From contig LR877145.1 in assembly GCA_903995115.1 (NCBI GenBank), positions 372,001 to 436,000 of the forward strand: a stretch of 64,000 bases of DNA, in the 5' to 3' direction. Within the stretch, counting starts at the first letter, position 1, and each line of letters begins with the position of its first letter. Source of the DNA: Angomonas deanei. Lineage: Eukaryota > Euglenozoa > Kinetoplastea > Trypanosomatida > Trypanosomatidae. Positions 10,650 through 18,349 of the stretch are shown here, piece by piece. The notes under the pieces were generated by a model. That model made no database searches, had not been told where the DNA came from, and worked only from the letters and a program-made list of their open reading frames with translations. A program made the position numbers and the translations under genes.

Positions 10650-11516
10650 TTATGTTATTGTTTTGTTTTCATTATATCGTATCGTGTGTATAAGCAATTC
10701 ACTTTTTTTTTTTACTCTGTAATATTCGTCCCCCTGTAGAATCGCCTTCTCCCACTCCTTCTCCAGCGATAAGTCTGTCATTTTATCAAATGCATACGAC
10801 GTCTCGTCCTGTCGGAGGTGTGCGGCCATCTCGCGGTAGAAGAGGGCGGCGACCTCTGGTATGGTCGGTAGCTCTCCCGCTATACCTCGCTCCCTCATCT
10901 CCTGGTGGAGGGAGGTGGCAGACTCGCCGGGCAGCTCGCACATGACAATGTGGTCAAAGTAGGATAAGTCGTTGCACACGTTGAGGCCGGTGCCGTGCAT
11001 GGACACCCAGCTGCCCAGTTGCAGGCCGATGGAGCCCAACTTGCGGTGCGGCACCCCTTCCCGCTCCTCCGCCCACACCCCTGTCTTATACGGGTGGGAC
11101 GGGATCCCATGGGCGGTGGCGATGCTCATCATAGTGCGCTCGAGCACGGCGCTGTACCACACAATGGGGGAGCGATCCTTCGCCGGGGGCTGCTGCGCCC
11201 CTTGCCACAAGTGCTGCACGTGGACGATGGGGTACACGGTCAGCTGTCCCGGGCCGTGCCACGTGATGCCACCGCCCCGCCTCGTCGGTACCACTTCTAC
11301 CGTGGAGTCACGCGGCAGTCCCTCCGAGGTATCCCGGCGGCCTAGCGTGTAGACCGGCTGTGCGTGCTCCACCATCAGCGTGACATCGGGGAGGGCCGGC
11401 TGGGTCGTCTCGCCCCGTCTAATAAGAGATTGACGCTCTATTTTTGCCTTGTAGAGCGTTTCCTGGACGGCTAGCACTTCCCTGTATCCCCGTCGGCCTA
11501 GAAAGAAGCATTTCAT
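10650..11516 (-). CDS. lipB: Lipoyl(octanoyl) transferase, LipB/LIPT2 family
   Basis: 288 residues. LipB moves the octanoyl group from acyl carrier protein to lipoyl domains of 2-oxoacid dehydrogenases and glycine-cleavage H protein, normally in mitochondria in eukaryotes. Seen in the sequence: YTLGRRDTSEGL, the signature RRGGGITWHGPGQLTVYPIV (about 88-107), the catalytic-lysine region HRKLGSIGLQLG, MHGTGLNVCNDLSYFDHI and the catalytic cysteine in IVMCELPGESATSL (about 192-205). The lysine and cysteine pair expected of the family is therefore present. The last 15 or so residues run through a lysine stretch coded by an A11 run and then low-complexity sequence, so the true C terminus may be shorter if that run has been miscounted. 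There is no strong N-terminal targeting peptide. Confidence 0.9.
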   Translation of the reverse strand: MKCFFLGRRGYREVLAVQETLYKAKIERQSLIRRGETTQPALPDVTLMVEHAQPVYTLGRRDTSEGLPRDSTVEVVPTRRGGGITWHGPGQLTVYPIVHVQHLWQGAQQPPAKDRSPIVWYSAVLERTMMSIATAHGIPSHPYKTGVWAEEREGVPHRKLGSIGLQLGSWVSMHGTGLNVCNDLSYFDHIVMCELPGESATSLHQEMRERGIAGELPTIPEVAALFYREMAAHLRQDETSYAFDKMTDLSLEKEWEKAILQGDEYYRVKKKSELLIHTIRYNENKTIT

Positions 11517-11782
11517 TCAGTCGATTGGTATTGGTTTCGGTAATGTTCTGCTAGATTATAATAAAACGGGAGAGAAAGAATATCAGAATTTTTTTCAACT
11601 GTTTTTGTTGATTTATTCCGTTTGTCTTCAGTACTCTTCCACACACGAAGAAAAAAAAAAGGAATTCATGGTTTTATTATCTATTGTTAAAAAGGGGGAA
11701 TACATCTTTTTTTGATTTACATGACTAAATTACTTTTTTTTTTTTTTACTTTCAGAACAAACGAATCCACTCCTCCACTCTC

Positions 11783-14533
11783 TTAGAGTTCGTCGTTTTC
11801 ATCCTCCTCGTGATCGTCGGCGTCGTTGTCCTCCTCGGCGGGTGCTGGGGTGCCACGCTCGCCGTCCGCCTTCTTGTCCAGACGATTGTCGGACTCGATG
11901 AGCCGTGCCGTGTAGGTCTCCACAAAGGATTCAAAAGCGTCCGCGGAAAGGGTGCCAACGTACTCGAGGGTCACCTCATTGTCATCCTTCTCTATCACCT
12001 TCAGCTTGTTGTACCACTGTGACAGCACCACCGTCCCCTCGACGTCGTCGGTGGAGGCGAGCTCAATCACCTTGGGGATCCCCACCACACGCACGGAGAG
12101 ACCCTCCGCCACCTCCTCGGACTGGAGAGGGGCGAGCGCCTTGAGCACCACCACCTCGCCAATGTTTGCGTTTCTCAGGAATGCCGTCTCCTCGTCGTTG
12201 GTGATGTAGTTGAAGGCCTCATCGGGGTAGGTGTCGGAGGAGCAGAGGCACATGGCGGTGTAGGCCACCTGCGGGTGACGGGCGAGGAGGGCACCGCTGC
12301 CGAGCTCGTGGAAGAGCGTCTCGCAGCAGGGGGCCAGTCGCTCAATGTCGTCCTGCTCTCCAATCACGAGGACGAGCGCCAGCTTACCAAGGGAGAGACT
12401 CTCCGATCCTATCTTGGCGTCCGCCGCTAGGCACATAATGTCAAAGTCCACCTTCGCCACGCTGTGACCCAGCATAAAGTCCTCCAGCGTCTCAAAGTCG
12501 TCGCCGTTGGGGAGCTCCACGGCGGAGAGCTCGTCCTCTGGGATGAGGTTCCTGGCAGTGTTCTCGGGGTAGTGCAGGGGGAGGTCCGCCACCTTGTTCC
12601 ACACCTCCATCTCCCGCTCCGTCACGGTCACCCAGTGCTCGTTGACAAATATCTGGTTGGTCTCCGTCCCTTCCATCTGACGTGTCACCTTGGTGGTGAC
12701 GGTGACGCCCTCCTCCTCGTCCAGCTCGCGCCACTCCGACTCCCCTTGTCTAGCTTTTTCTACGGTAGCCTGCTGTTGCTGTTGCTGCATGGAGGCCCGT
12801 CGCTCCTCCTCCGTCATCTCCACATTCATCGACTTCTTGCGGTCGTTGGCGCAGGGAGAAGGGTTGAGGTCCTCCTCCTCTATCTCGCCCACCGTTACTT
12901 TAGCGGGCTTGATATCCTCCTCGTCTAGCTCACGGAACGCCTCCTCCTTCTTTTCTTCTGGCTCTTCCTCTGCGGGGGTGTCGTCGGCTGCCTCTTCCTC
13001 TCCTAGTTCACGGTACTTGTCTTCTTCTTCTTGTGCCTCCTCTTCTGGTTTGTCCTCTGGTTCTTCCTCAGCAGCCTTCTCCTCTTCCTCAGGTTCCTCT
13101 TCGGCAGCCTTTTCCTCTTCCTCTCCTAATTCACGATACTGATCTTCTTCCTCGGGAGCCTCTTCTGGCTTATTGTCCTCCTCAGGTTCTTCCTCCGCTG
13201 GCTTTTCTTCCTCCTCGCCTAACTCGCGGTACGGATCCTCTTCCTTCTCTGCCGCTTCCTCCTCCCCTAATTCTCTACTCTCCTCTTCCTTCTCCTCCAG
13301 CTCCACCTTGTCGGTCCCGGTGGTGGGCTGCTCGCCCAGCTCCCGGTAGTCTCCCTCCTCGGTTGCCTTCTGGGGAGACTTCATGCTCGACTCCTGATTG
13401 TACAAGAAGTCGGGGCTGGCCACCTTCGAGGTCGCCGGGGACTCCATGCTGCCGTCGATAGGATCCACGCTCACGGGGGATGGCTCCATCTCAATCGAGC
13501 CCACCTTGCTGACACGGATGCCATTGTCCAACTCGCGGGTGGAGGTGTGGCTCTTGCGCTTGGTCGTGATGGCAGTGATGCGGCTGCGAATGGTGGTGTT
13601 GTGGCCGACCCACGTCTGTGCTGCTACCGCCGTGACCTTGCCATCGGGGGATACGTCCAGATAGGTGCGCAGCTTGGCGATGGATTCTTCATCCAGCTCA
13701 TACCCGTCTGCTTGGAGGGCGGCCACAAAGGCATCGAAGGACACCTCCTGCTCCTCCCCAAAGTGTTTCTTCCAGAAGGCGAGCAAATCCTCGTTGGTGA
13801 TGGCCGCACCAGAAACAGTGATGGTGGCAATCTTTTCTTTTAACGTGCTTTCGTCGCCCATCCACGTTTGCATGGAGGCGGCGGTCACCTTGCGGTCGCC
13901 AGTCATCCCCACCGCAGCGAAGAGCGCGTCGAGGGACTCTTGGTTGAGGTCGTACCCCTCCCGACGGAGCGCCACCTCCAGCGCATCGGTAGACACTTCC
14001 GAGTCAAACTCCTTAAAGTGCGCCCCCCAGAACCGCAGCAGATCGGCGTTGGTGATGTAATCCGTATAGGGATTCTTCTGCTCACACAGGCTCTTAATGT
14101 ATTTACATATCTTGGGCGTGTCAATCCCCTCAATCGTCCCCACGTGTTTGCCTTCCTTGTAGAAAATAAAGTACGGCTTGGAGTGCTGGCAGCGCTCCTC
14201 CAGAATGCTGGTCCAGTGGGCGGCGGTGGTGTCAGGGGCGTAGCTCCTGGCCGACTTGGCCCGCTGCGGAGGAGCGTTCTTCACCTCCTTCCCTTCCTTC
14301 AAGCTGTTCAACACCAAGTTGCACTCGACGGAGAAGAAGCGGAGGTGCACCAAGTCCCCAGCGTCGGTGAAGAGACGACGGAAGGACTCATTGAGGGCCT
14401 TCGCGTTCCCCCACTCCGCGTTGTAAATATCTAGCACCGCCACGCCGTGTTGGGCTTGGGAGATTTGTAACTCATTCTCCAGCTGAGAGGCGCTGGTGAT
14501 GTCTTTGACAACTTCCTTATTTTGGTTTTGCAT
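11783..14533 (-). CDS. Flagellar-type thioredoxin-like protein with EF-like modules and RELGEEE repeats
   Basis: 916 residues. Residues about 1-150 resemble the thioredoxin-like domain of axonemal proteins such as NME8/TXNDC3, but the redox motif reads WGNA where a thioredoxin has WCGPC, so it is not expected to be redox-active. Two tandem EF-hand-like modules follow (about 160-240 and 245-330; FDAFVAALQADGYELDEES, then ...TWMGDE or ...TWVGHN). A Glu/Pro-rich stretch (about 395-600) contains about eight spaced copies of (Y/F/W)REL(G/D)EEE. The C-terminal part (about 640-880) is a folded alpha/beta region, possibly a degenerate NDK- or thioredoxin-like fold, ending in an acidic tail. An axonemal role is inferred from the family resemblance, not shown. 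The start ATG follows an A14 leader tract. Confidence 0.7.
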   Translation of the reverse strand: MQNQNKEVVKDITSASQLENELQISQAQHGVAVLDIYNAEWGNAKALNESFRRLFTDAGDLVHLRFFSVECNLVLNSLKEGKEVKNAPPQRAKSARSYAPDTTAAHWTSILEERCQHSKPYFIFYKEGKHVGTIEGIDTPKICKYIKSLCEQKNPYTDYITNADLLRFWGAHFKEFDSEVSTDALEVALRREGYDLNQESLDALFAAVGMTGDRKVTAASMQTWMGDESTLKEKIATITVSGAAITNEDLLAFWKKHFGEEQEVSFDAFVAALQADGYELDEESIAKLRTYLDVSPDGKVTAVAAQTWVGHNTTIRSRITAITTKRKSHTSTRELDNGIRVSKVGSIEMEPSPVSVDPIDGSMESPATSKVASPDFLYNQESSMKSPQKATEEGDYRELGEQPTTGTDKVELEEKEEESRELGEEEAAEKEEDPYRELGEEEEKPAEEEPEEDNKPEEAPEEEDQYRELGEEEEKAAEEEPEEEEKAAEEEPEDKPEEEAQEEEDKYRELGEEEAADDTPAEEEPEEKKEEAFRELDEEDIKPAKVTVGEIEEEDLNPSPCANDRKKSMNVEMTEEERRASMQQQQQQATVEKARQGESEWRELDEEEGVTVTTKVTRQMEGTETNQIFVNEHWVTVTEREMEVWNKVADLPLHYPENTARNLIPEDELSAVELPNGDDFETLEDFMLGHSVAKVDFDIMCLAADAKIGSESLSLGKLALVLVIGEQDDIERLAPCCETLFHELGSGALLARHPQVAYTAMCLCSSDTYPDEAFNYITNDEETAFLRNANIGEVVVLKALAPLQSEEVAEGLSVRVVGIPKVIELASTDDVEGTVVLSQWYNKLKVIEKDDNEVTLEYVGTLSADAFESFVETYTARLIESDNRLDKKADGERGTPAPAEEDNDADDHEEDENDEL

Positions 14534-14839
14534 GATAAATTATCTTTTTTTTTTTTTTCTTATTCGTACAAATGGTTAAAAAAAAAAAAAAGGAAGTATT
14601 TTATGTATCTCTAAAGGGGGAAAAATCCGGGGAAAAAAAAAACTATTTCTTGTGGTAGGAAGGAGAGAAACAGAATAGATGTTCAATTACCGCGGCAGTT
14701 CAACGAAGTCACATACCGTGCGGAGTATTTTCAATCTTCGGTCGAAATAACCAAACAAAAAAAAATTAATAATAATAATAAAAGACGCAACGAACCACAC
14801 GTTAATTTACATACGATCATATATACTATACACATACCC
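14534..14839. other. AT-rich intergenic spacer
   Basis: About 300 bases with T14 and A13 runs just beyond the start of the thioredoxin-like gene and an AAT-repeat patch near 14768-14781. No coding potential or RNA structure recognised. Confidence 0.6.
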
Positions 14840-15160
14840 CTAGTGCAGTCCACCGTGTCCCCTGCCAGCAATCGGAGGCAGCACGGTGCCGGCTGGCCGT
14901 GGACTAGGGGTGTTCAGCCTGCTCTTCACGAGGACGGTATCCTCCGGGGCTGGGGAGTCCCCCCGCCGGCCTCGACTGATCCGACCGGAGTGACTCGTAC
15001 GAGGGGTCTGAGGCCTCGTAGGGATAGGCGTCCGTGGGGGTGGCTCTACGGCTGGACCGTCCTCCACGTACTTGGGTGTCTCCCGCCACAGCTGCTCCAG
15101 CGCGGAGAGGCGTCTCTCTAGGGTAACGGTTTGGAGGAGGGAGGGGTCCTCGTCCTCCAT
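14840..15160 (-). CDS. Small hypothetical protein, Pro/Arg/Ser-rich
   Basis: 106 residues from the ATG at 15158-15160 (MEDEDPSLLQTV...). A GTG four codons upstream would also be in frame but is not a likely start. The first 35 residues form an amphipathic helix (TLERRLSALEQLWRETPKYV). The rest is disordered, rich in Pro, Arg, Ser and Thr, with SGRISRGRRGD. A strong pyrimidine tract and AG lie about 40 bases upstream. The high GC content against the flanks and that acceptor support a real transcript. Family not recognised; the basic disordered tail could be nucleic-acid or tubulin binding, but nothing proves it. Confidence 0.55.
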   Translation of the reverse strand: MEDEDPSLLQTVTLERRLSALEQLWRETPKYVEDGPAVEPPPRTPIPTRPQTPRTSHSGRISRGRRGDSPAPEDTVLVKSRLNTPSPRPAGTVLPPIAGRGHGGLH

Positions 15161-15200
15161 GAGGGCAATCACAGTTCTTCTTGTTGTTTTCGATCTTGTA

Positions 15201-15245
15201 CTGTTTTGGGGGTAAAAGTAGAAAAAGAAGAGGGAGTGAGAGGGA
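15201..15245 (-). promoter_or_regulatory. Probable trans-splice acceptor for the small gene at 14840
   Basis: On the coding strand a C/T-rich tract (CACTCCCTCTTCTTTTTC) leads through TACTTTTACCCCC to an AAAACAG acceptor about 40 bases before the ATG. This is the layout of a kinetoplastid spliced-leader addition site. The exact AG is inferred. Confidence 0.5.
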
Positions 15246-15537
15246 AAAGTGTATTGGCAGGTAGTCGAAACCTATACGGAATCTAATACAGCTTGTATTG
15301 TTTATCAATTTATTACCCGTTTATAGGTGGCATTCTTTTTTTTTTTTTTGTATTTATATTTTTTAGGTTAACCTGTTCTTTAACAGAAAACGGGGAAACA
15401 AAAATTCTTAATCCTATCAAACTTTACTAAAATAACACGACAACATAAATATAAAAAACTTTCGTTAATAATTTTTTTTTTTTTGAAAAAAAAAAATTAA
15501 AAAAAAAAAAAGAAAATAAAGAGTTTCACTTTTTTTC
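15246..15537. other. AT-rich intergenic spacer
   Basis: Holds T13 (about 15337-15349), further long T and A runs (15471-15510) and otherwise AT-rich sequence between the V-ATPase E stop and the next gene's acceptor. No gene seen. Confidence 0.6.
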
Positions 15538-16185
15538 CTAAATGGTAGATTCGGCGTTAAACAGGTAGTAGCGAATGGTAGGTAGCTGCTCCTCGAAGCT
15601 GCTCTTGGTGCGGTAGGAAAGGGTGTTATTGCAGACAATACGGCCGTCCGTGGAGACTACGACTACGCCGCCCCACGAGTCCTCGTTGAGGTACTCCTTG
15701 CTGACAGAGACAGTCGCCTCCGTACCGGTCTTCTCCTTGTACCACCGCTGCAGCTCCCCCAGCAGGGCGGACACCTTCTTCTCATCCTCCTGCCGGACAT
15801 GAACAACGGAGTCACTGCGGATGGAGAGGAGCGACTGGTAGAGGAGGTCCTTGAGGAGCTTCTCATAGGCGCTACCATTCGCCACAATGGCCGACACACG
15901 CTTGCGGGTCTCCTCGTGGAGCTTCTCCATAATCTTGGCGCGCTCCTCCATGACACGCATGCGCTGCTCCTTGGAGTAGTTGGCACGGCCGACACGGCGG
16001 TCCACCTCGGCCTGCTTCTTCTTCTTTTCCGTGTTGGCCCTGATCTTGGTCTTCTCGGCCTCCACCAGGCGCATCTTCTCCACGTCGTACTCCTCCTGGG
16101 CGGCGGCCTCTAGCTCCTCCACCTTCTCCTGCGCCTCGCGCTCAATGAAGTCTATCATGGACTGAATCTGACGTGCTTCGCTCAT
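15538..16185 (-). CDS. ATP6V1E: V-type proton ATPase subunit E
   Basis: 215 residues, close to the usual length of about 226. Subunit E is part of the peripheral stalk that ties the cytosolic V1 sector to the membrane sector in acidic organelles such as the contractile vacuole complex and acidocalcisomes. The N-terminal helix has the family pattern MSEARQIQSMIDFIEREAQE, followed by a long charged coiled coil (about 15-100), the conserved KLLKDLLYQSLLSI region and a C-terminal globular part ending GGVVVVSTDGRIVCNNTLS and RYYLFN. No truncation or odd residue was seen. The start is the only sensible ATG and lies below a clear pyrimidine-tract acceptor. Confidence 0.93.
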   Translation of the reverse strand: MSEARQIQSMIDFIEREAQEKVEELEAAAQEEYDVEKMRLVEAEKTKIRANTEKKKKQAEVDRRVGRANYSKEQRMRVMEERAKIMEKLHEETRKRVSAIVANGSAYEKLLKDLLYQSLLSIRSDSVVHVRQEDEKKVSALLGELQRWYKEKTGTEATVSVSKEYLNEDSWGGVVVVSTDGRIVCNNTLSYRTKSSFEEQLPTIRYYLFNAESTI

Positions 16186-16269
16186 TGTGGTGGTGAAATG
16201 GGGTTTTATATATTAATAATAATAAAATTAATAATAGAACGGTAGTTTTCTTGTTTAGGACGATACTAA

Positions 16270-16300
16270 CTTGGAAGCATAGAGAGAAAGAAAGAGGAAA
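16270..16300 (-). promoter_or_regulatory. Probable trans-splice acceptor for V-ATPase E
   Basis: On the coding strand TTTCCTCTTTCTTTCTCTC is followed by TATGCTTCCAAG, with AG at 16270-16271, about 85 bases before the ATG. A second AG lies shortly downstream (TTAG). The tract-plus-AG layout is what kinetoplastid spliced-leader addition needs. Confidence 0.55.
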
Positions 16301-16458
16301 TGCAAATTTGAACAGCGGTTCACAAGTGGTAGGAGGGATTTTTTTTTTTTCTTTGCCAGTTGTTATTATTTATTTTTTTTTTTATTTTTTAATTTCAAAA
16401 AAAAAAAAAACAATTATGTGACAGATTAAGAAAGAAAAAAAATGATTAAGGTTTCTCC

Positions 16459-16797
16459 TTAGTCGCTCAGCTGCACGTACACCTCCCACAGAAACAGCGC
16501 GACGAGAGGAAGGTTGACTGGGAGGAGTTGCTGCCGCCACAGCTTGAACCGCCAGTGGTGCACCGACACTAGCATGGCGTACAGGGACCACCCCGCGAAG
16601 ACGGTGAGGCGACTGGCGGAGGGGACGGTGGTGTAGGGGAAGGCGGCGGCAGCGAAGAGGGCACCGAAGATGAGTAAATAATTTTGAAAGGTCAGAAACC
16701 ACCGCACCCCCTCCCCGCAGGAGAAGAAGACGTAGAAGCACATGCACCAGCTCGCGACGCCGTGCACCCAGAACAGGTACGACAGGAGAGACAGCAT
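16459..16797 (-). CDS. Small multi-pass membrane protein, hypothetical
   Basis: 112 residues from the ATG at 16795-16797 (MLSLLSYLFWVHG). The open frame extends 37 codons further upstream, but that part is translated AT-rich leader. Three or four hydrophobic segments are visible: about 5-25, 33-53, 60-78 and 90-108. Short polar loops include SVHHWRFKLWRQQ, and there is no cleavable signal or known motif. Aromatic residues are dense and charges few, as in small endomembrane or mitochondrial membrane proteins. Its GC-rich composition contrasts sharply with the flanking A/T tracts, supporting a real gene. Function unknown. Confidence 0.6.
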   Translation of the reverse strand: MLSLLSYLFWVHGVASWCMCFYVFFSCGEGVRWFLTFQNYLLIFGALFAAAAFPYTTVPSASRLTVFAGWSLYAMLVSVHHWRFKLWRQQLLPVNLPLVALFLWEVYVQLSD

Positions 16798-16962
16798 TAT
16801 TATTTTATTCTGTTGTTGTTTCCTAATAGTATGTGAACTATCTAAAGGTTGTAAGGAGATCGAGAAAATGGTGGTGGGAAATGATTTTAAAAAAAAACAG
16901 CAGCTCAAAAAAAAAAAAAAATGAAAGATCCACTCCCAGGACCATCGTTTTCTTTGTTGTGG

Positions 16963-18069
16963 CTATTCACTCACCACATCGCGAGCTCGCTTCAAGCAGA
17001 GCGTCGTAATCAGCGACTTCTTCTTCGGCTCCGTCGTCGTGCCATACTTGTCTAGTGTCACCTTCCGTTCCGCGGTGGTGCCCCGCCAAAACGTACGCAG
17101 CATCGCTAGCGTTTCCTTATCTTGTGTCTCTGAAGGCAGTTTGGAGAGCACATGATGGCCAGTAAAGGGCGGCGCGCCATCCGCCTCCACTCGTACCTGC
17201 CGGACCGCCTCTCGCAGGGAGACTTGTACCGCAGAGATGTCTAGCAGGGCTGCCGTGACCTCCTCCAGCGGCCTCGCAGCGTAGAAGAGCTTCTCGTGGG
17301 GCAGCACCGTCTCCTGCTCATTCTCCGCCGCTAACAATAGTTCCGCCTCGACACCAGGTCCCTCCTCCTCTTCTGTTGGGGCGGTGTTCGTCACGGCAGG
17401 GAGCGCCGACCGCGAGAGAGCATTGATGGCATTCAGATTCTCCACCTTGGGTACCGCGGCGGTGCTACCCTCGGCGTCCTGCAGCTCCTCCTCCAGGAAC
17501 GTGTTGGCGAAGCAGAAGTACTTTCGCACAACCGCCTCCCAGAAGGATTGGCGGGTCTCCTCGCTCACGACGTGCCGCCCGAACACCACCGCGAGGGCGG
17601 GGATCTCCCGCAGGATATCACTCTCCACCTGCTCCGTGATGGGCACCAGCTGATAGGTGACGGGGTGTATCAAGGACTCCAGGGCCCCGATGGACTGTAC
17701 CACGCCTCGCTGACACTCCTCGTCTAAAATAGCCTGCAGCTCCTCCTCCGTCACCACCCCGAGGTCCACCGCCGGCTGCAGCACAGCGGCGTAGAGCCAG
17801 GTGTCATTCTTCTTTTCCTCCACGCCGCCTTGGGCCCGGACGAGCTGCTCGATAAAGCGCTCCCGGTCGGCCAAACTATCAAAGGACGCCAAGTACTGCT
17901 TATCTCCGTCCACCACAATCTTACACACCTTGTCATCCCGCTTGGAGCGCAAGAGCTGGCCCACCTCCGTCGCGGAGAACTGAAGCTGATCCTCGCCGCC
18001 GGTGAAGCTGACGAGGCGTCCGTTAATCTGCACGTCGCCTTCTACATTATTGAAGGTGACTTTCACCAT
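16963..18069 (-). CDS. TFB1: TFIIH core subunit p62/TFB1-like (PH plus BSD)
   Basis: 368 residues from the ATG at 18067-18069. The N-terminal 95 residues read as the PH/PTB-like domain of TFIIH p62: short beta strands (VKVTFNNVEGDVQINGRLVS) and a C-terminal helix (FDSLADRERFIEQLV). A BSD-type helical region follows at about 170-200, with the FW signature ETRQSFWEAVVRKYF. p62 is a structural core subunit used in transcription initiation and nucleotide-excision repair; in trypanosomes TFIIH also serves spliced-leader RNA transcription. A longer frame beginning at 18177 adds a false hydrophobic N terminus that is the translated pyrimidine tract upstream of the acceptor. I assign it by domain order, not by close similarity. 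Confidence 0.7.
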   Translation of the reverse strand: MVKVTFNNVEGDVQINGRLVSFTGGEDQLQFSATEVGQLLRSKRDDKVCKIVVDGDKQYLASFDSLADRERFIEQLVRAQGGVEEKKNDTWLYAAVLQPAVDLGVVTEEELQAILDEECQRGVVQSIGALESLIHPVTYQLVPITEQVESDILREIPALAVVFGRHVVSEETRQSFWEAVVRKYFCFANTFLEEELQDAEGSTAAVPKVENLNAINALSRSALPAVTNTAPTEEEEGPGVEAELLLAAENEQETVLPHEKLFYAARPLEEVTAALLDISAVQVSLREAVRQVRVEADGAPPFTGHHVLSKLPSETQDKETLAMLRTFWRGTTAERKVTLDKYGTTTEPKKKSLITTLCLKRARDVVSE

Positions 18070-18103
18070 GCTAGTAAATCCTTTTTTAGTTTGTTTGCCT
18101 CTG

Positions 18104-18158
18104 CTGTAAAAAATTGTCAGGGAGAGAAGGAGAATGATTAGAAAAAGAAATACACGGA
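18104..18158 (-). promoter_or_regulatory. Probable trans-splice acceptor for TFIIH p62
   Basis: On the coding strand a long pyrimidine-rich tract (TCATTCTCCTTCTCTCCCTG) leads through AATTTTTTAC to AG at 18104-18105, 35 bases before the ATG. Read in frame, the tract encodes the Leu/Ile/Phe-rich false N terminus of the longer ORF. One of the clearest acceptor-like sites in the window. Confidence 0.65.
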
Positions 18159-18349
18159 AAAGTACTGCAACGACCATAAAGCACTTTCGTGTTTGTATTT
18201 ATTTTTCGTAATGAAGAACAGTATTTACATATATACCTGTGCTTGGTTGGTACGGCATTCACACGGTACGGCGGAAAGAAACAAAAGTGCTAAGCACCGT
18301 TGCGCACCTTTTCCTTTTTTTAACTAATATTTTCACCTACCTCCAGTGA

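Noticed and set aside
18070-18177. Signal-peptide-like N terminus on the TFIIH p62 frame
   Set aside because: It is the translated pyrimidine tract upstream of an AG acceptor, and p62 is nuclear.
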